Assembly: GCA_015680685.1 (NCBI GenBank)
Contig: MNCI01022277.1
Coordinates: 2,258 to 66,257, forward strand
Reading direction: 5' to 3'
Origin: Gnetum montanum
Lineage: Eukaryota; Streptophyta; Gnetopsida; Gnetales; Gnetaceae
Length of the DNA stretch: 64,000 nt
The notes under the pieces were generated by a model that saw only the letters and a list, made by a program, of their open reading frames with translations, ran no database searches and had not been told where the DNA came from. The translations under genes and the position numbers were made by a program. The number at the start of each line of letters is the position of its first letter. Position 1 is the first letter of the stretch. Positions 1 through 9,070 of this stretch are shown here, piece after piece.

Positions 1-993
1 TCTTGCCAATGCTTTTTCAAGCTTCACTATTTTGTTAGACATATCTCTCATTAATTGTCCTTTTTCAGATCCTACTCTTTCATGTTCTTGCTCTATCTTA
101 ACATGAGATGGACCTGGTAAAGCTTTAAATTGAGTTAAATCTTGTATAGGAATCATAACTCTTTCTTCTCTTTTTTGAATCATGATATTCTCTTTAGGAT
201 TCAAATTCAACTGTTTTTCTAACTGTATAGCTTCACAAAAGTAGTCATTTAGTGTAGTTAAGTTTGGAGTTTTCCTTGACCAAATTGAAATGTTGGGGTT
301 GACAGCCTTAAGATAAGTCTCTTTAAGCATTTCTTCTGATGGTCTATATTGTCTTTGAAAGAGTCCACAAATTTGTTGAAACTTGATGTTAAAATCTCTA
401 ATTGACTCTTTAACTCCTTGCTTAGCTTGTATTAGCCCATAATATAGTTGTTGTTGATCTAATTGATTACCAAACTGGGCTAAGAAAAGATTCTTCATGT
501 CATCCCAACTTGTAATACTATTACTTGGTAAGTTTGAATACCAAATCTAAGCCATATCCTTAAGATTTGATACAAACAACCTACAAGCTTGATCTTCATG
601 TTGAATATTTGCATTAGCTAAAGCTAACCCAAACATGCGAATATATTCTTCAGCTGAATAAGCTTTTCTAGGAATAAAAGGCTTAGGCAAATATTTGTAA
701 ACTACCTTAGGAATATCATTGTAATCTTGAAATCCTAATAGTGTAACTCTTTGCCAAGGATTTGCCATCCTATTCCTTTGAAATGTTGAACTCTTAGATT
801 TTCTAGATCTTCTCTTACTAATTGATAAACCAGATATAATGGGTGATCTTCTTGATATTCTAGTTTTCACTCCACTACTTGTTCCCAATTCAAAATATTT
901 CTTTTGTTCTTCTTCTGATGAAGAATCAGTCTCAAGATCTAGAATATCTTTTGAAACTTTTAAATCTTCCAAACTATCAATCTTCTTGGTCAT
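1..993 (-). pseudogene. gag of a Ty3/gypsy element (5' part; runs off the left edge)
   Basis: Minus-strand Gag-like frame starting at ATG 993 and open to the window edge except for one stop near 549. There the context DMA-stop-IWYSNLP implies that a TGG (Trp) codon became TAG. The frame has an acidic/serine N-terminus (LETDSSSEEE), a basic Ser/Arg stretch (RRSRKSKSS), then the Retrotrans_gag pattern: aromatic residues, DMA..WYSNLP, SWDDMKNLFLAQFGN, and later SIRDFNIKFQQICG. Past that it becomes Gln/Glu-rich and probably coiled. Gag packages element RNA into virus-like particles. A primer-site-like sequence lies about 100 bp upstream, as expected for the first gene after a 5' LTR. Protein similarity to the Tat Gag remnants elsewhere in the window is weak, so this is a different family. 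Lineage uncertain. Confidence 0.8.
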
Positions 994-1093
994 AAACTGA
1001 AAATAGTATCTAATTTCTTAAGCCTTTATAGTAACAGATAATTGTTGATGTGCTAAAATTATAAGGCTTATGAACCTAGAGGCTGAATTTTCA

Positions 1094-1111
1094 GCCCTCC
1101 TTCTAGCACCA
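1094..1111 (-). promoter_or_regulatory. tRNA primer-binding site
   Basis: On the minus strand this reads TGGTGCTAGAAGGAGGGC. The same motif sits just inside the 5' LTR of both minus-strand Tat elements (56047-56065 and about 37007-37026). It begins with the TGG complementary to a tRNA CCA end and lies between a probable LTR and gag. I do not name the priming tRNA. Confidence 0.65.
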
Positions 1112-1118
1112 AAAGAAC

Positions 1119-2459
1119 TGTTGGCGACCGTTTGGGACGCGACCGCCAACGAGTGTCCTCGAACAGGATTTGGGTGCCTGCTGGTCTCTGGCAACACCAA
1201 GGCCCAGATACCTCCAAATAAACTCAGTAGTTAATGTGAGTATGTTTGTGTGCTGTTGCGGTGTGCGGTTGCGAAAAATGAAACGATTGCATTATGTGTG
1301 AACTATAGATGACTTATCTTAAAGAGATTCAGCCAACTTTGCCAAGTACTGTGAGTTGTTGAGAGTTCCTATTTTGTTCAATTGCCTAGTCTATGCGGTC
1401 CTTATAATACCTACTTGTAACAAATAAAATTTTGCAAAAAAATTTGAGCACAACTCCACAAATTTACTCCTAATTTTCCCCAGGGAAAGAGATAGTTCCA
1501 CAAGAAAACTAGAAATAGAGCAAGATTCGATGGAAATAGACAGAAAAGAAAGCAGATTTGTGTAGACCTCAAATATTTAAACAAGGTAAAATGACACAAG
1601 TAAACACTTTGCAATAAAGCTATCCCAAATTCAATATCTACGAATTGTTCAAACTTCCAAGGCTCAAACAAGCAATTTCTTCAAGACAATCCTACTATGC
1701 TACCAAAAATTGCTACGTAAACTACCACGTACGAGACTCCATTTTGACTAGATAATAGATGTCAACGATTGCATTCAAACAGAACCTTTGAAAGACTTGA
1801 CAATTTCTAATTGAAATACCACGGAAATTCACTTTAAAGATAAAAAGAAGCTATTCTGGTCCCATCAAAATACCAAAGATTTTCTGAACCCTCTCGACTA
1901 CTGAATTGTTCAACGGCGTGACTACAAACAGAGGCTCTCTTACAACAATCCCAATAGCAGTTCCCACACGTTGCACAATAACGAAATTTACTACTAAAAT
2001 GCTCTTAAGGCTTTTAAACACAAGCGCTTCTATGGCAAAATTTTAATAGAAATTTCTATCGGGCAACAAGAACAGTAAGAGCAATCTAAAAATCCCAAAA
2101 TTACTTGCCAAGGATGATACTATCTAAACCACTAGCTAAACAATTTAAACAAAATAAAAATAAAAAACATAACTCACAGGACTATGACAAAGAGGCTGAA
2201 ATCTTTTCTTTAGCAAGCCATCTTACAAGCAATCTTCTTTATAAATATTCTTTACAAATGCTCTTCCCAAGACCCAAAGTGTGTCTTCAAGTGAGAGCCC
2301 AAGTGCTAGCTAGTAGCCTTTCTAAAGTGTAATGTATCAAGTTTCTTTTTTCCAAAAGTCCTTCCAAAGTCCTCTTTGAAGCCTTTTTATAGGTTTGAAA
2401 GGTAGTTACATATGCAAAATTATCTTACCTAACTTCTCTCCCAAGTGACTTGCCCAACA
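1119..2459 (-). mobile_element. probable 5' LTR of the left-edge gypsy element
   Basis: Bounded on the inner side by TG at 1119, seven bases from the primer site. The outer end is inferred from ...CCCAACA at 2459, which roughly inverts the inner TGTTGGC. A TATA-like CCTATAAAAAGG lies on the minus strand near 2381-2393. The partner LTR is outside the window, so the outer boundary could be wrong by hundreds of bases. The TATA box sits unusually close to the proposed outer end, which would make U3 very short. Confidence 0.4.
2381..2393 (-). promoter_or_regulatory. TATA-like box in the left LTR
   Basis: Minus-strand CCTATAAAAAGGC, a good plant TATA match, located where a U3 promoter would be. 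Confidence 0.45.
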
Positions 2460-2809
2460 AGTTAGGGGGCATTAACTTAGGAGGTTAGGAAGTTAGGAGA
2501 TAAATATTTCTTTTTTAAAAAAAATAATTCCAATAATTTCATATAATTGTTCACAATTATAGCTTTACATGGCCTTTCATTTTTACTTGTTCTAAAATTT
2601 GAAGAATGCTTATTGAAGCTCTTAGTGAGTTTAAAAACAAGGTGATAATATAATATCTACCTTGGCATAAATGTTGCTAGTACCTTAATCCTAAATATTT
2701 TATGTGCACTTGTACGTGAATGAAAATGGCTGGAAAAATTTAAATTCAAAACACCAAGCCTGAATGTGAAGGTGCTAGGCCTGGAACTGCCATCAAATAC
2801 TTCTGAAAA
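2460..2809 (+). other. A+T-rich stretch with no recognisable gene
   Basis: No coding frame, repeat or element motif recognised. It may still contain the outer part of the left LTR. Confidence 0.4.
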
Positions 2810-3520
2810 ATCCCGCCCTGCCAGAAATCGTTAGCAACCACCACCATGGAAGAAGGCTCCGCCGCTGAATCCGGCATCATTGTTATGTAACGTTCGATTG
2901 TTGGAGGAGAAAGATCTAGAGACAGAAATGGTGTATTGGACATATGGCCCTGGACATAGGGTTTTTGGTTGCTTGGAACTGTTTTATTTTGCCCCAAATT
3001 CGCTTAGGGCTTCCTGCGTTTTCGTGTTCCTGCAAATCTTTCTTTTAATTCCTGCCATTGATTTCAGGGTTAAGGGAAAATGTAACATAGATTTGAGCAT
3101 CAGAGAATTTGGCATCAGGTAAGGTAGGTTAAGAATGGCCCTGCAACAGCCAGAAAAATCTTCATGCAGTGCACGCGTTGCAGAACACATTGACGTCGTT
3201 GGAGGCGGGCGGATCAATTACATTTTATGGAAAAAAATTTGAAATTGAAACAGTTTCTGCCTTGGAAGTGGAAACTTCCAAGCGAGTTCTTCTTCCACCT
3301 TGAATCTGCGTCCCTGCAAAAANCGTCCAAGCGAGTTCTTCTTCCACCTTGAATCTGCATCCCTGCAAAAATTATTTTTTTTGGCATAACGCGACTAGTA
3401 GAGACGTCGCTAATTTGGGGCCAAAACGAACAGTTGATTCTGCGCAAAAATGAAAGCCATTATAGAGCAAAGAAAACCTTGCATTCCTCTACGTCGGTAC
3501 CAATGTGATCCCTATAAAAA
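2810..3520 (+). other. CpG-retaining low-repeat patch, possible host gene fragment
   Basis: CpG dinucleotides are frequent here, unlike in the surrounding elements. Two short frames open with a reasonable ATG context: one near 2846 (ACCACCATGG, 14 codons beginning MEEGSAAESG) and one near 3135 (35 codons beginning MALQQPEKSS, containing HIDVVGGGRINYIL). Neither is long enough to assign to a family. They could be remnants of exons or promoter-proximal sequence of a host gene. A 49-bp tandem duplication and a one-base ambiguity lie inside the patch. Confidence 0.3.
3278..3375. repeat. 49-bp tandem duplication with an ambiguous base
   Basis: Two adjacent near-identical units start CCAAGCGAGTTCTTCTTCCA at 3278 and 3327. 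The single N at 3323 falls at the junction, so the duplication may partly be an assembly artefact. Confidence 0.75.
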
Positions 3521-3930
3521 AATGTCATTCTCCTGGACTGTTTTCATTCCTCTGCATCAATTTCATCTGTTTTTCTCCCAATGCGTACAATGGCTGGAAC
3601 TGTGTTTGTTTTTTTTTTTTTGGCAGTAAAAACATTATCCAAACCTTACAATGGTGACTTTGATATTTCTGATTGATGCATCCATAAACAGGATCAGCTC
3701 TTTTAGCTTTTCAACTCTTTTCAACCTTCCCTTTGCAAAGGAGCATGATGAATTTTTCTTTCCTTGATATTAACTCTTGAAATTGGAAATACTATATCTT
3801 CATTTAACAATTTTCTACATGAAACCTCTAGTATAAAATATCAATAAGGCACAACCATCATATATATTTTTGCTTTGAATATCTTCTATGGCTTATTCAT
3901 ATTTTATCAGCTTTGCTATTCCATGAAATG
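3521..3930 (+). other. unassigned sequence
   Basis: Contains a TATA-like CCTATAAAAAAATG near 3512 and a T-run near 3610, but no supportable gene or element. Confidence 0.3.
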
Positions 3931-4250
3931 GCTAAATGTGCCAACACATGGACCATCAACCTCAACTCAATAGAGGAGGAGCATACACAGATGCTGAGAT
4001 GCATAGAGAACTACTAGAGTAAGTAGTAGCCAAAGCACCGTGTAGACACGCATCGACAACCAGTACAAAAGGGAGACCTCGTCCTCAAGGCTATCAGCGA
4101 GCATCGACGAGGTCACTAAAGCCTTCAGGAATGGACCCTTACATGGTCACTAAAGCCTTCAGGAATGGAGGATTCAAGCTAGCAAACATGGATGGCCATG
4201 AGTTTGCCAACCTGGTGAATCACTTGTACCTCAAGCTCTACTACATTTGA
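3930..4250 (+). pseudogene. integrase C-terminal fragment (Tat, copy A)
   Basis: The frame reads ..MVTKAF..GGFKLANMDGHEF.. and ends NHLYLKLYYI then TGA at 4248-4250. This is the C-terminal tail that follows the catalytic core in Tat integrases, with the GP(Y/F)-like strand and a final L-x-PYYI. The corresponding parts of copies B (ending 12591) and C (ending 43229) are clearly homologous. The catalytic core is absent. A duplicated MVTKAF..NG segment near 4137-4165 shows a local tandem repeat. Confidence 0.75.
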
Positions 4251-4253
4251 AGC

Positions 4254-4610
4254 ATGGTGACACCCAGCAATATCCGCTACGACATTAAACTGGCGATAGC
4301 ACCCAACACCGTCCGCTTCGATGTTAAACTGGCAATGTCATCAACCAGTGTATGCTACGATGTTAAAATGGCAACAATAACAATGAGCAACATCTACCAT
4401 AATGTTAAACTAGCAACAACATCAAGTAGCATCTACAATGACATTAAACTAGCGGCATCGAGCACCATCTGCTACGACGATAAACTAGCGACGACAGCAT
4501 CAACCAACGTTTGCTATGATGTTAAACTGGCATGTACGGTCTACTAGGACCTTAAACTAGCATGATAGTCCACTGGGACTCTAAACTAGCACACAGTTTA
4601 CCAAGACCTT
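4254..4610 (+). repeat. post-integrase minisatellite, open reading frame kept (copy A)
   Basis: About ten units of 24-42 bp, each ending in TTAAACTGGCA or TTAAACTAGCA. A 97-codon frame (4254-4547) runs through it in the integrase frame, starting two codons after the integrase TGA (TGA AGC ATG). It repeats a motif close to CYDVKLA. Spacings between KLA motifs vary (12-14 codons) but stay multiples of three. Tat elements are known to carry hypervariable tandem repeats between pol and the 3' LTR; translation of this one is only a possibility. Confidence 0.85.
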
Positions 4611-4619
4611 AAACTAGAT

Positions 4620-5720
4620 TCACTTCATGTCCCTAGCATGCATCTGCGCCAAGTACACATCGAACGAGCATGCACGGTGCCGACGTGGGATTGGGACGTC
4701 GCAGCTCCATAACATAGTTCACGATGCATTGGGAACATGATCTAGAACACACGTGATGCTACCACCCTTGGCATCATAATGACCCTTCGGAGATGTCCTA
4801 TGGCATCACACTAGCCCTCTGGACCTATCATTGCCATAGCCCACCACCCTAACGGTAGTTCCTTGGCTAGTTCTCGTAGCTGGAGTTCTAGCAGTATTGT
4901 GGCCCATTCATAATATTGTTATCCTCTAGCTCCTTGCCAATGCCTAGGCTCACTCAACATTTAGCTATGTGATAACTGATCCCATAGCTGAACTGAGAAT
5001 GCATGCCTTTGGCAGGGATTCTAGAGCATCCGCACTCACAGCAACTCCTAGTGCCTTCAAGGCCAGCTCCTCCATGCCGATACTGCCAAGGCCACTATTG
5101 GCCTTCCTGCTTTGGACACCATGCACCAGTGTATGTGTCCAAGAGCTTCAACGATGTATGTAGTAAGCAAGAATCCTACCCTTGCTTCACATCTTGCTCT
5201 CTATCTTGCTTACAGGGTGTGACTGAGAGTATAACTCGCTATAGCAGCAAATGCTATAGCGTCGTGAAGTGAGTACCTTGACTAGCCTGGCTACTTTAGG
5301 GTGAAGTTCCATGATGTGTGTAATGTAGCTCACCATATGAAAAGCATCTGTAGGTAGGTTAAAACCTCCTAGATGTAACGCAACTTGCCACATGGGAAGC
5401 ATCTGTAGGTAGGTTAAAACCCCCCAGATGTAACGTAGCTCATCTTGGGAAAGGAACACCTATCCTACAGAGGGTCGAAGGCCAGCGAAGGTAGAGATGG
5501 AAACATGAACAAGTCCCTCATGAGAACTTTGATGAGGGAATTTTCTAAACACCATATTTACCCTTCTCCTAAACCTCCTTCCTCCCTGCTTCACCCTTTC
5601 ACTCTTAAGCACAACCAAGTGACATCCCAGTGGTCACCAAGCGGTAACGTCAGCGTTGTATCTTCGGTGGTGTTTCATTTTCTTTATCAATGTATCTTGA
5701 GCCCATCCTACAGATGTTGA
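4620..5720 (+). other. 3' UTR of Tat copy A
   Basis: Non-coding segment alignable with 13015-14340 (copy B) and the reverse complement of 41727-42770 (copy C), including the conserved stretch around GCATGCCTTTGGCAGGGATT near 5000. Copy A carries a local 55-bp tandem duplication (GCATCTGTAGGTAGGTTAAA at about 5344 and 5399). No gene is supported. Confidence 0.75.
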
Positions 5721-5730
5721 CAAAGAGGGG
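5721..5730 (+). promoter_or_regulatory. polypurine tract (copy A)
   Basis: CAAAGAGGGG four bases before the LTR start. This is the plus-strand priming site, and it is found at the same place in copies B and C. Confidence 0.8.
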
Positions 5731-6229
5731 CTAATGAAACACCCAAAAATTCAAAGACATTCTTGCTTCACCAAGTCTTTGCAAATCATGCAGCATTACA
5801 GAAATTCTTCAGGAGATGGATGCTATGATTTTCAGACTATTTGCTTTAGCAAGTTTTCTAAGTCAAGAAGCCTTACTACGCTATGCTACACCATGTAGCA
5901 TAGAAAAATTTAGAAGACGTTTGCAGAAGCACAATGCTATGCTATGCTACGGAATATAGTGTAGCATAGCAAAAGTTGGATGACTAGTCCCCTTGCCTGA
6001 CTTCAAGTCCTTCGACAATGTCTCCTTCTATCAAAAAGCGGTGAACTTGGTCGACATCAGGTCATGTTGGCTACTACACTACGCTTAGCTCCATGGCACA
6101 GCAAGGTGTAGCAATTTTGCTAAAGTTGACAGGAGGCAACTCAAAGGGTGAGATCAGCAAGTTCGTAATTTCCGCAGTGCAAAAGGCAAAGTTCACAGAT
6201 TAGCAACATTTTTGCGACTAAGGCCAATC

Positions 6230-6269
6230 GCTATGCTATGCTACGCTCTGTAGCGTATCATAGCGTAGC
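6230..6269. repeat. imperfect palindrome in LTR A
   Basis: Left arm GCTATGCTATGCTACGCT and right arm AGCGTATCATAGCGTAGC pair at about 15 of 18 positions around a CTGT loop. Similar palindromes recur in every Tat LTR of this family. Confidence 0.7.
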
Positions 6270-6576
6270 ACACATGTAATGAACAGCCTACATGTTTCAA
6301 AGGCTTTCTACACATGCAACAAGACACGTAACAAGATGCTACACTATGCCAACGTGCTACGCTGTAGAGCATAGCAAAGTGGTAAGTAGTTATGCGACAT
6401 TAATGCACCTCACCTAATTGCACCATTTCTTAGACAATGTAATTATGGCACAGAAGGCTCGTAATTATAGCGTGGCAGGCTTGCCCAATGGTCATACAGA
6501 CACGTGCAACATAGACAGGTCAGCATAGGCCCAGGGCACGTGGTGTTCAAGCCGCATCTTTCACGCACCCTTGGTC

Positions 6577-6588
6577 CTATAAATACCC
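6577..6588 (+). promoter_or_regulatory. TATA box of LTR A
   Basis: CTATAAATACCC, conserved in copy B (15409-15420) and on the minus strand in both LTRs of copy C (about 40788-40799 and 56808-56819). Confidence 0.7.
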
Positions 6589-7228
6589 CAATGAGTGATG
6601 CTTAAAAGATCCTCTGGCTTGCCCTCTAAAACTTCTGGCTCTCTAGAATTCTCTAGCATTGTAAGCTTTCTATTTTGACATTGTAAATAGTTAGCATTCT
6701 TAGTTGGCATTTCATTTTGTTCTTTTCTACCACCTTGGTAGAACTTCGCATTGTTAACACTAGAGTCCGCGTTCTAGCACATAGGCCTCTTTCTCTATAC
6801 GTCTTGGTTACTCTCAGGGTCTTTGCACTTCCCAGCACTATGCAACTGATTGTATCCATCTTGATAGAGCAAGGTCATAGCTTCAAAACAGTGCACTTTT
6901 CTAATTGCATTTCTACATTATCTTTTATTTAATATTACATTTTACATTATTTCCTGTTTCTTTTGCATTTAAACATTACTTCGTGCTACCAATCTTATTT
7001 TCAAATTACACGTCGCAAAAGGTTATATAGACACTGAATAAGTCCCTGTTTGATTGACTAGACCATTTAGGGCACCCCATTTCCATCCCATCCAGCATGA
7101 CCCTCCCACGGAGATGGGGTCAAGACTCTCCAACCACCAACGATCCCTTGGCATTTTTCCAGCTGCCGATGTTTTCGGTTGCTACAAAAATGTCACACAA
7201 TACAATAGAAAATGGGTATAAAACTCAC

Positions 7229-8332
7229 CTAACAGCATAGTAGATGGTTCCTGGTGGGTTTTGGAAACATGTTCCCATATGATTACAACAAACAATGTGT
7301 TGTAGGGATGGTAGCAGCTGTACTCAAGCATCTTCCAGATCCAAGTCAAATGCCTTAAACCTTGGGGGTGCTAATTGGATCCTTCTCCCTACTCATTACT
7401 AACTTCCCCATCCTTCAAATACCTCAGAATACCCTGGGTTGCCCCAAGTAATAGAGTTTCTAGTATGATGGCCGCTACCTCCTCTTCTAAGTGTGATCAA
7501 ACGATCAGACTGAAGTGTTGGCGCAGGTATTGTAGAAACTTCTATGCTCCTACCCTGAACTAGACCACCTGATCTCCCACATGTGTATGAGGAGGAGGGA
7601 CATGGGCCACTTTTTTGTTTAAGCAACACAAGACCCCTACAATTTCTAAGACAATTAGAATTGGCCTTAGTGCTATCTTGCACAACACAATGGTAAATTT
7701 TAGCACCATGACCGAGCGCAATACACATGTAGCGTAGCAAGAATTAGCATTTTAGCAAACCTATACATAGCATAGAAAAAAAGAAAAAGAAAAACATGAA
7801 AGAAATAGCATAGCGAGAATAGCTTAGCATAGAAATAGAATGATTAACCCTAACAAAAGCAATTGACATTATGCTCTGACAAAAACACGTGTCTCACTAT
7901 TGCATCACGCATGGCCAAACCCTCCTGAGGGTCCTACGCTATGCCATTCAAAATCCAAATAACTTGAACTATCCAAACCCCCGTGGTTATGACAACTACA
8001 TCAATGGTAGTTTAGGTGACCTTGCATGCAACATTAGTGTAGCATTTGTGCATCTGTTGTGTCCGAAATGGCAACAACGATGGTGTAAAGGCCAAAACAA
8101 TGACAATGCGATGATAGAAAACATGGATAACTAAAACTGAAACACAAAAATGAAAGTAGAAAACAAAAATGATAATAGAAGCACGAAAAAACACAAGAGG
8201 CATAGCAGCCTACTAGGTCAATGGTGTGTCCTCCCACATCGTGATGTGCACTTGTGTCATGTGCGCTAGGGTTTCCTTTACCTCCTCGACCTTTGCAAGT
8301 TCCAAGTGAGTGCGTTCTTTCTTTGGAGCCAT
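7229..8332 (-). pseudogene. antisense gene of Tat copy B (exons 1-2)
   Basis: Opposite in strand to its host element. Exon 1 (8332-8214) starts ATG and encodes a charged N-terminus (MAPKKERTHLELAKVEE..). Intron 1 runs 8213-7677 (GTAGGC...AG). Exon 2 (7676-7229, 448 nt) ends at a GTGAGT donor at 7228, and intron 2 is cut by the LTR junction. Exon 2 contains ALRPILIVLEI then GVLC, a FLQYL.QHFSLIV segment, and YNTLF near the end. These are the same landmarks as the longer copy at 47454-47903 and resemble a NIF/FCP1-type HAD fold with its catalytic aspartates lost. It carries stops, so it is dead here, but start and splice sites agree with copy C. Confidence 0.7.
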
Positions 8333-8478
8333 TGTCCTACTTGCAGACTTTTCCTCGTTGCTATGAAAAAATCACCTTGCTCTCTGTTAGCATAATCACT
8401 TTGTGCTCCAAAATCACTCTGTGCTCCGAATGTGGCTCTGCGCTCTTACGGTGAGAATGACAAGCTTACCAAGGTTTC

Positions 8479-8488
8479 CCTATTTATG
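8479..8488 (-). promoter_or_regulatory. TATA box of the antisense gene (copy B)
   Basis: Minus-strand GCCATAAATAGGG about 150 bp upstream of the antisense ATG. The same box in the same setting occurs in copy C at 46996-47005. Confidence 0.6.
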
Positions 8489-8689
8489 GCCTTAATGGTG
8501 AAAAGGGGAAACTTGCCACTCTCTCTTTCTATTTAATACAGGGTTTACCATGCAGCATAGCATGCCTGCCATGACATCATAGCACTGTTGGCAATTAACA
8601 TAGGCGGATCTAGGGGATAGATCTTGACACGATTCGAGCTAACTTTTTGCTTTCTCGAAAAACAGAAAAAAAATATATTTTCAATTTGC

Positions 8690-8900
8690 AGTCTGGAAAG
8701 ACCTTAAACTAGCAATCTTAGTATAGTTATAATTCTAGTGGTCCAGAAAGGCCTTAAACTAGCAATCTTAGCGTAGTTACAATTCTGATGATCCAAAAAG
8801 ACCTTAAACTAGCATTCCTAGTGTAGTGTTTTACTCTAGTTAGTAGTCTAAAAATACTTTAAACTAGTAGTCTTGACCCTCTATGCATTTGTAGTCCGAA
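8690..8900. repeat. minisatellite between the antisense gene and pol (copy B)
   Basis: Four to five units of about 60 bp containing GACCTTAAACTAGCAATCTT. The counterpart in copy C lies at about 46540-46790. It shares the TTAAACTAGCA core with the post-integrase array. Confidence 0.75.
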
Positions 8901-9070
8901 ATTACACTAAACTAGTAGCTTCACATTTGTACAATGACAGTTTTGCATTTTTTCTGTAGTTTTGCATCTTTGCGTCTTAACAGCCCACCATAACCTTGAA
9001 CGAGTGAATTTTAATCTTTATATTATACTTACACATTATCGCTGCTTTGTAAGTTTTCACTATAAAAAAT

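Larger units (their letters stand above)
3930..7186 (+). mobile_element. Tat-lineage element A, 3' end only
   Basis: Plus-strand remnant holding, in order, the integrase C-terminus, an in-frame minisatellite, a 3' UTR, a polypurine tract and one LTR. Everything upstream of the last part of integrase is missing. It matches the 3' ends of copies B and C segment by segment. Its LTR abuts the truncated copy B with no spacer, so this LTR may be shared by two tandem copies. Confidence 0.8.
5735..7186 (+). mobile_element. Tat LTR (copy A; possibly shared with B)
   Basis: Begins TGAAACACCC and ends GGTTGCTACA, matching the ends of the LTRs at 14356-16028, 40051-41712 and 56073-57721. It is 1452 bp, shorter than its relatives (about 1650-1670 bp). 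A TATA box (CTATAAATACCC, about 6577-6588) is present. Several imperfect palindromes built from GCTATGCTACG-type words occur, the best at 6230-6269. The following base enters an intron of the antisense gene of copy B, not a primer site. Confidence 0.85.

Noticed and set aside
1190-1207. Second primer-site candidate TGGTGTTGCCAGAGACC (minus strand)
   Set aside because: Resembles a decayed Asp-tRNA-type site but lies about 80 bp outside the better-placed site at 1094-1111 that other elements share; the adjoining sequence has no clear LTR end.
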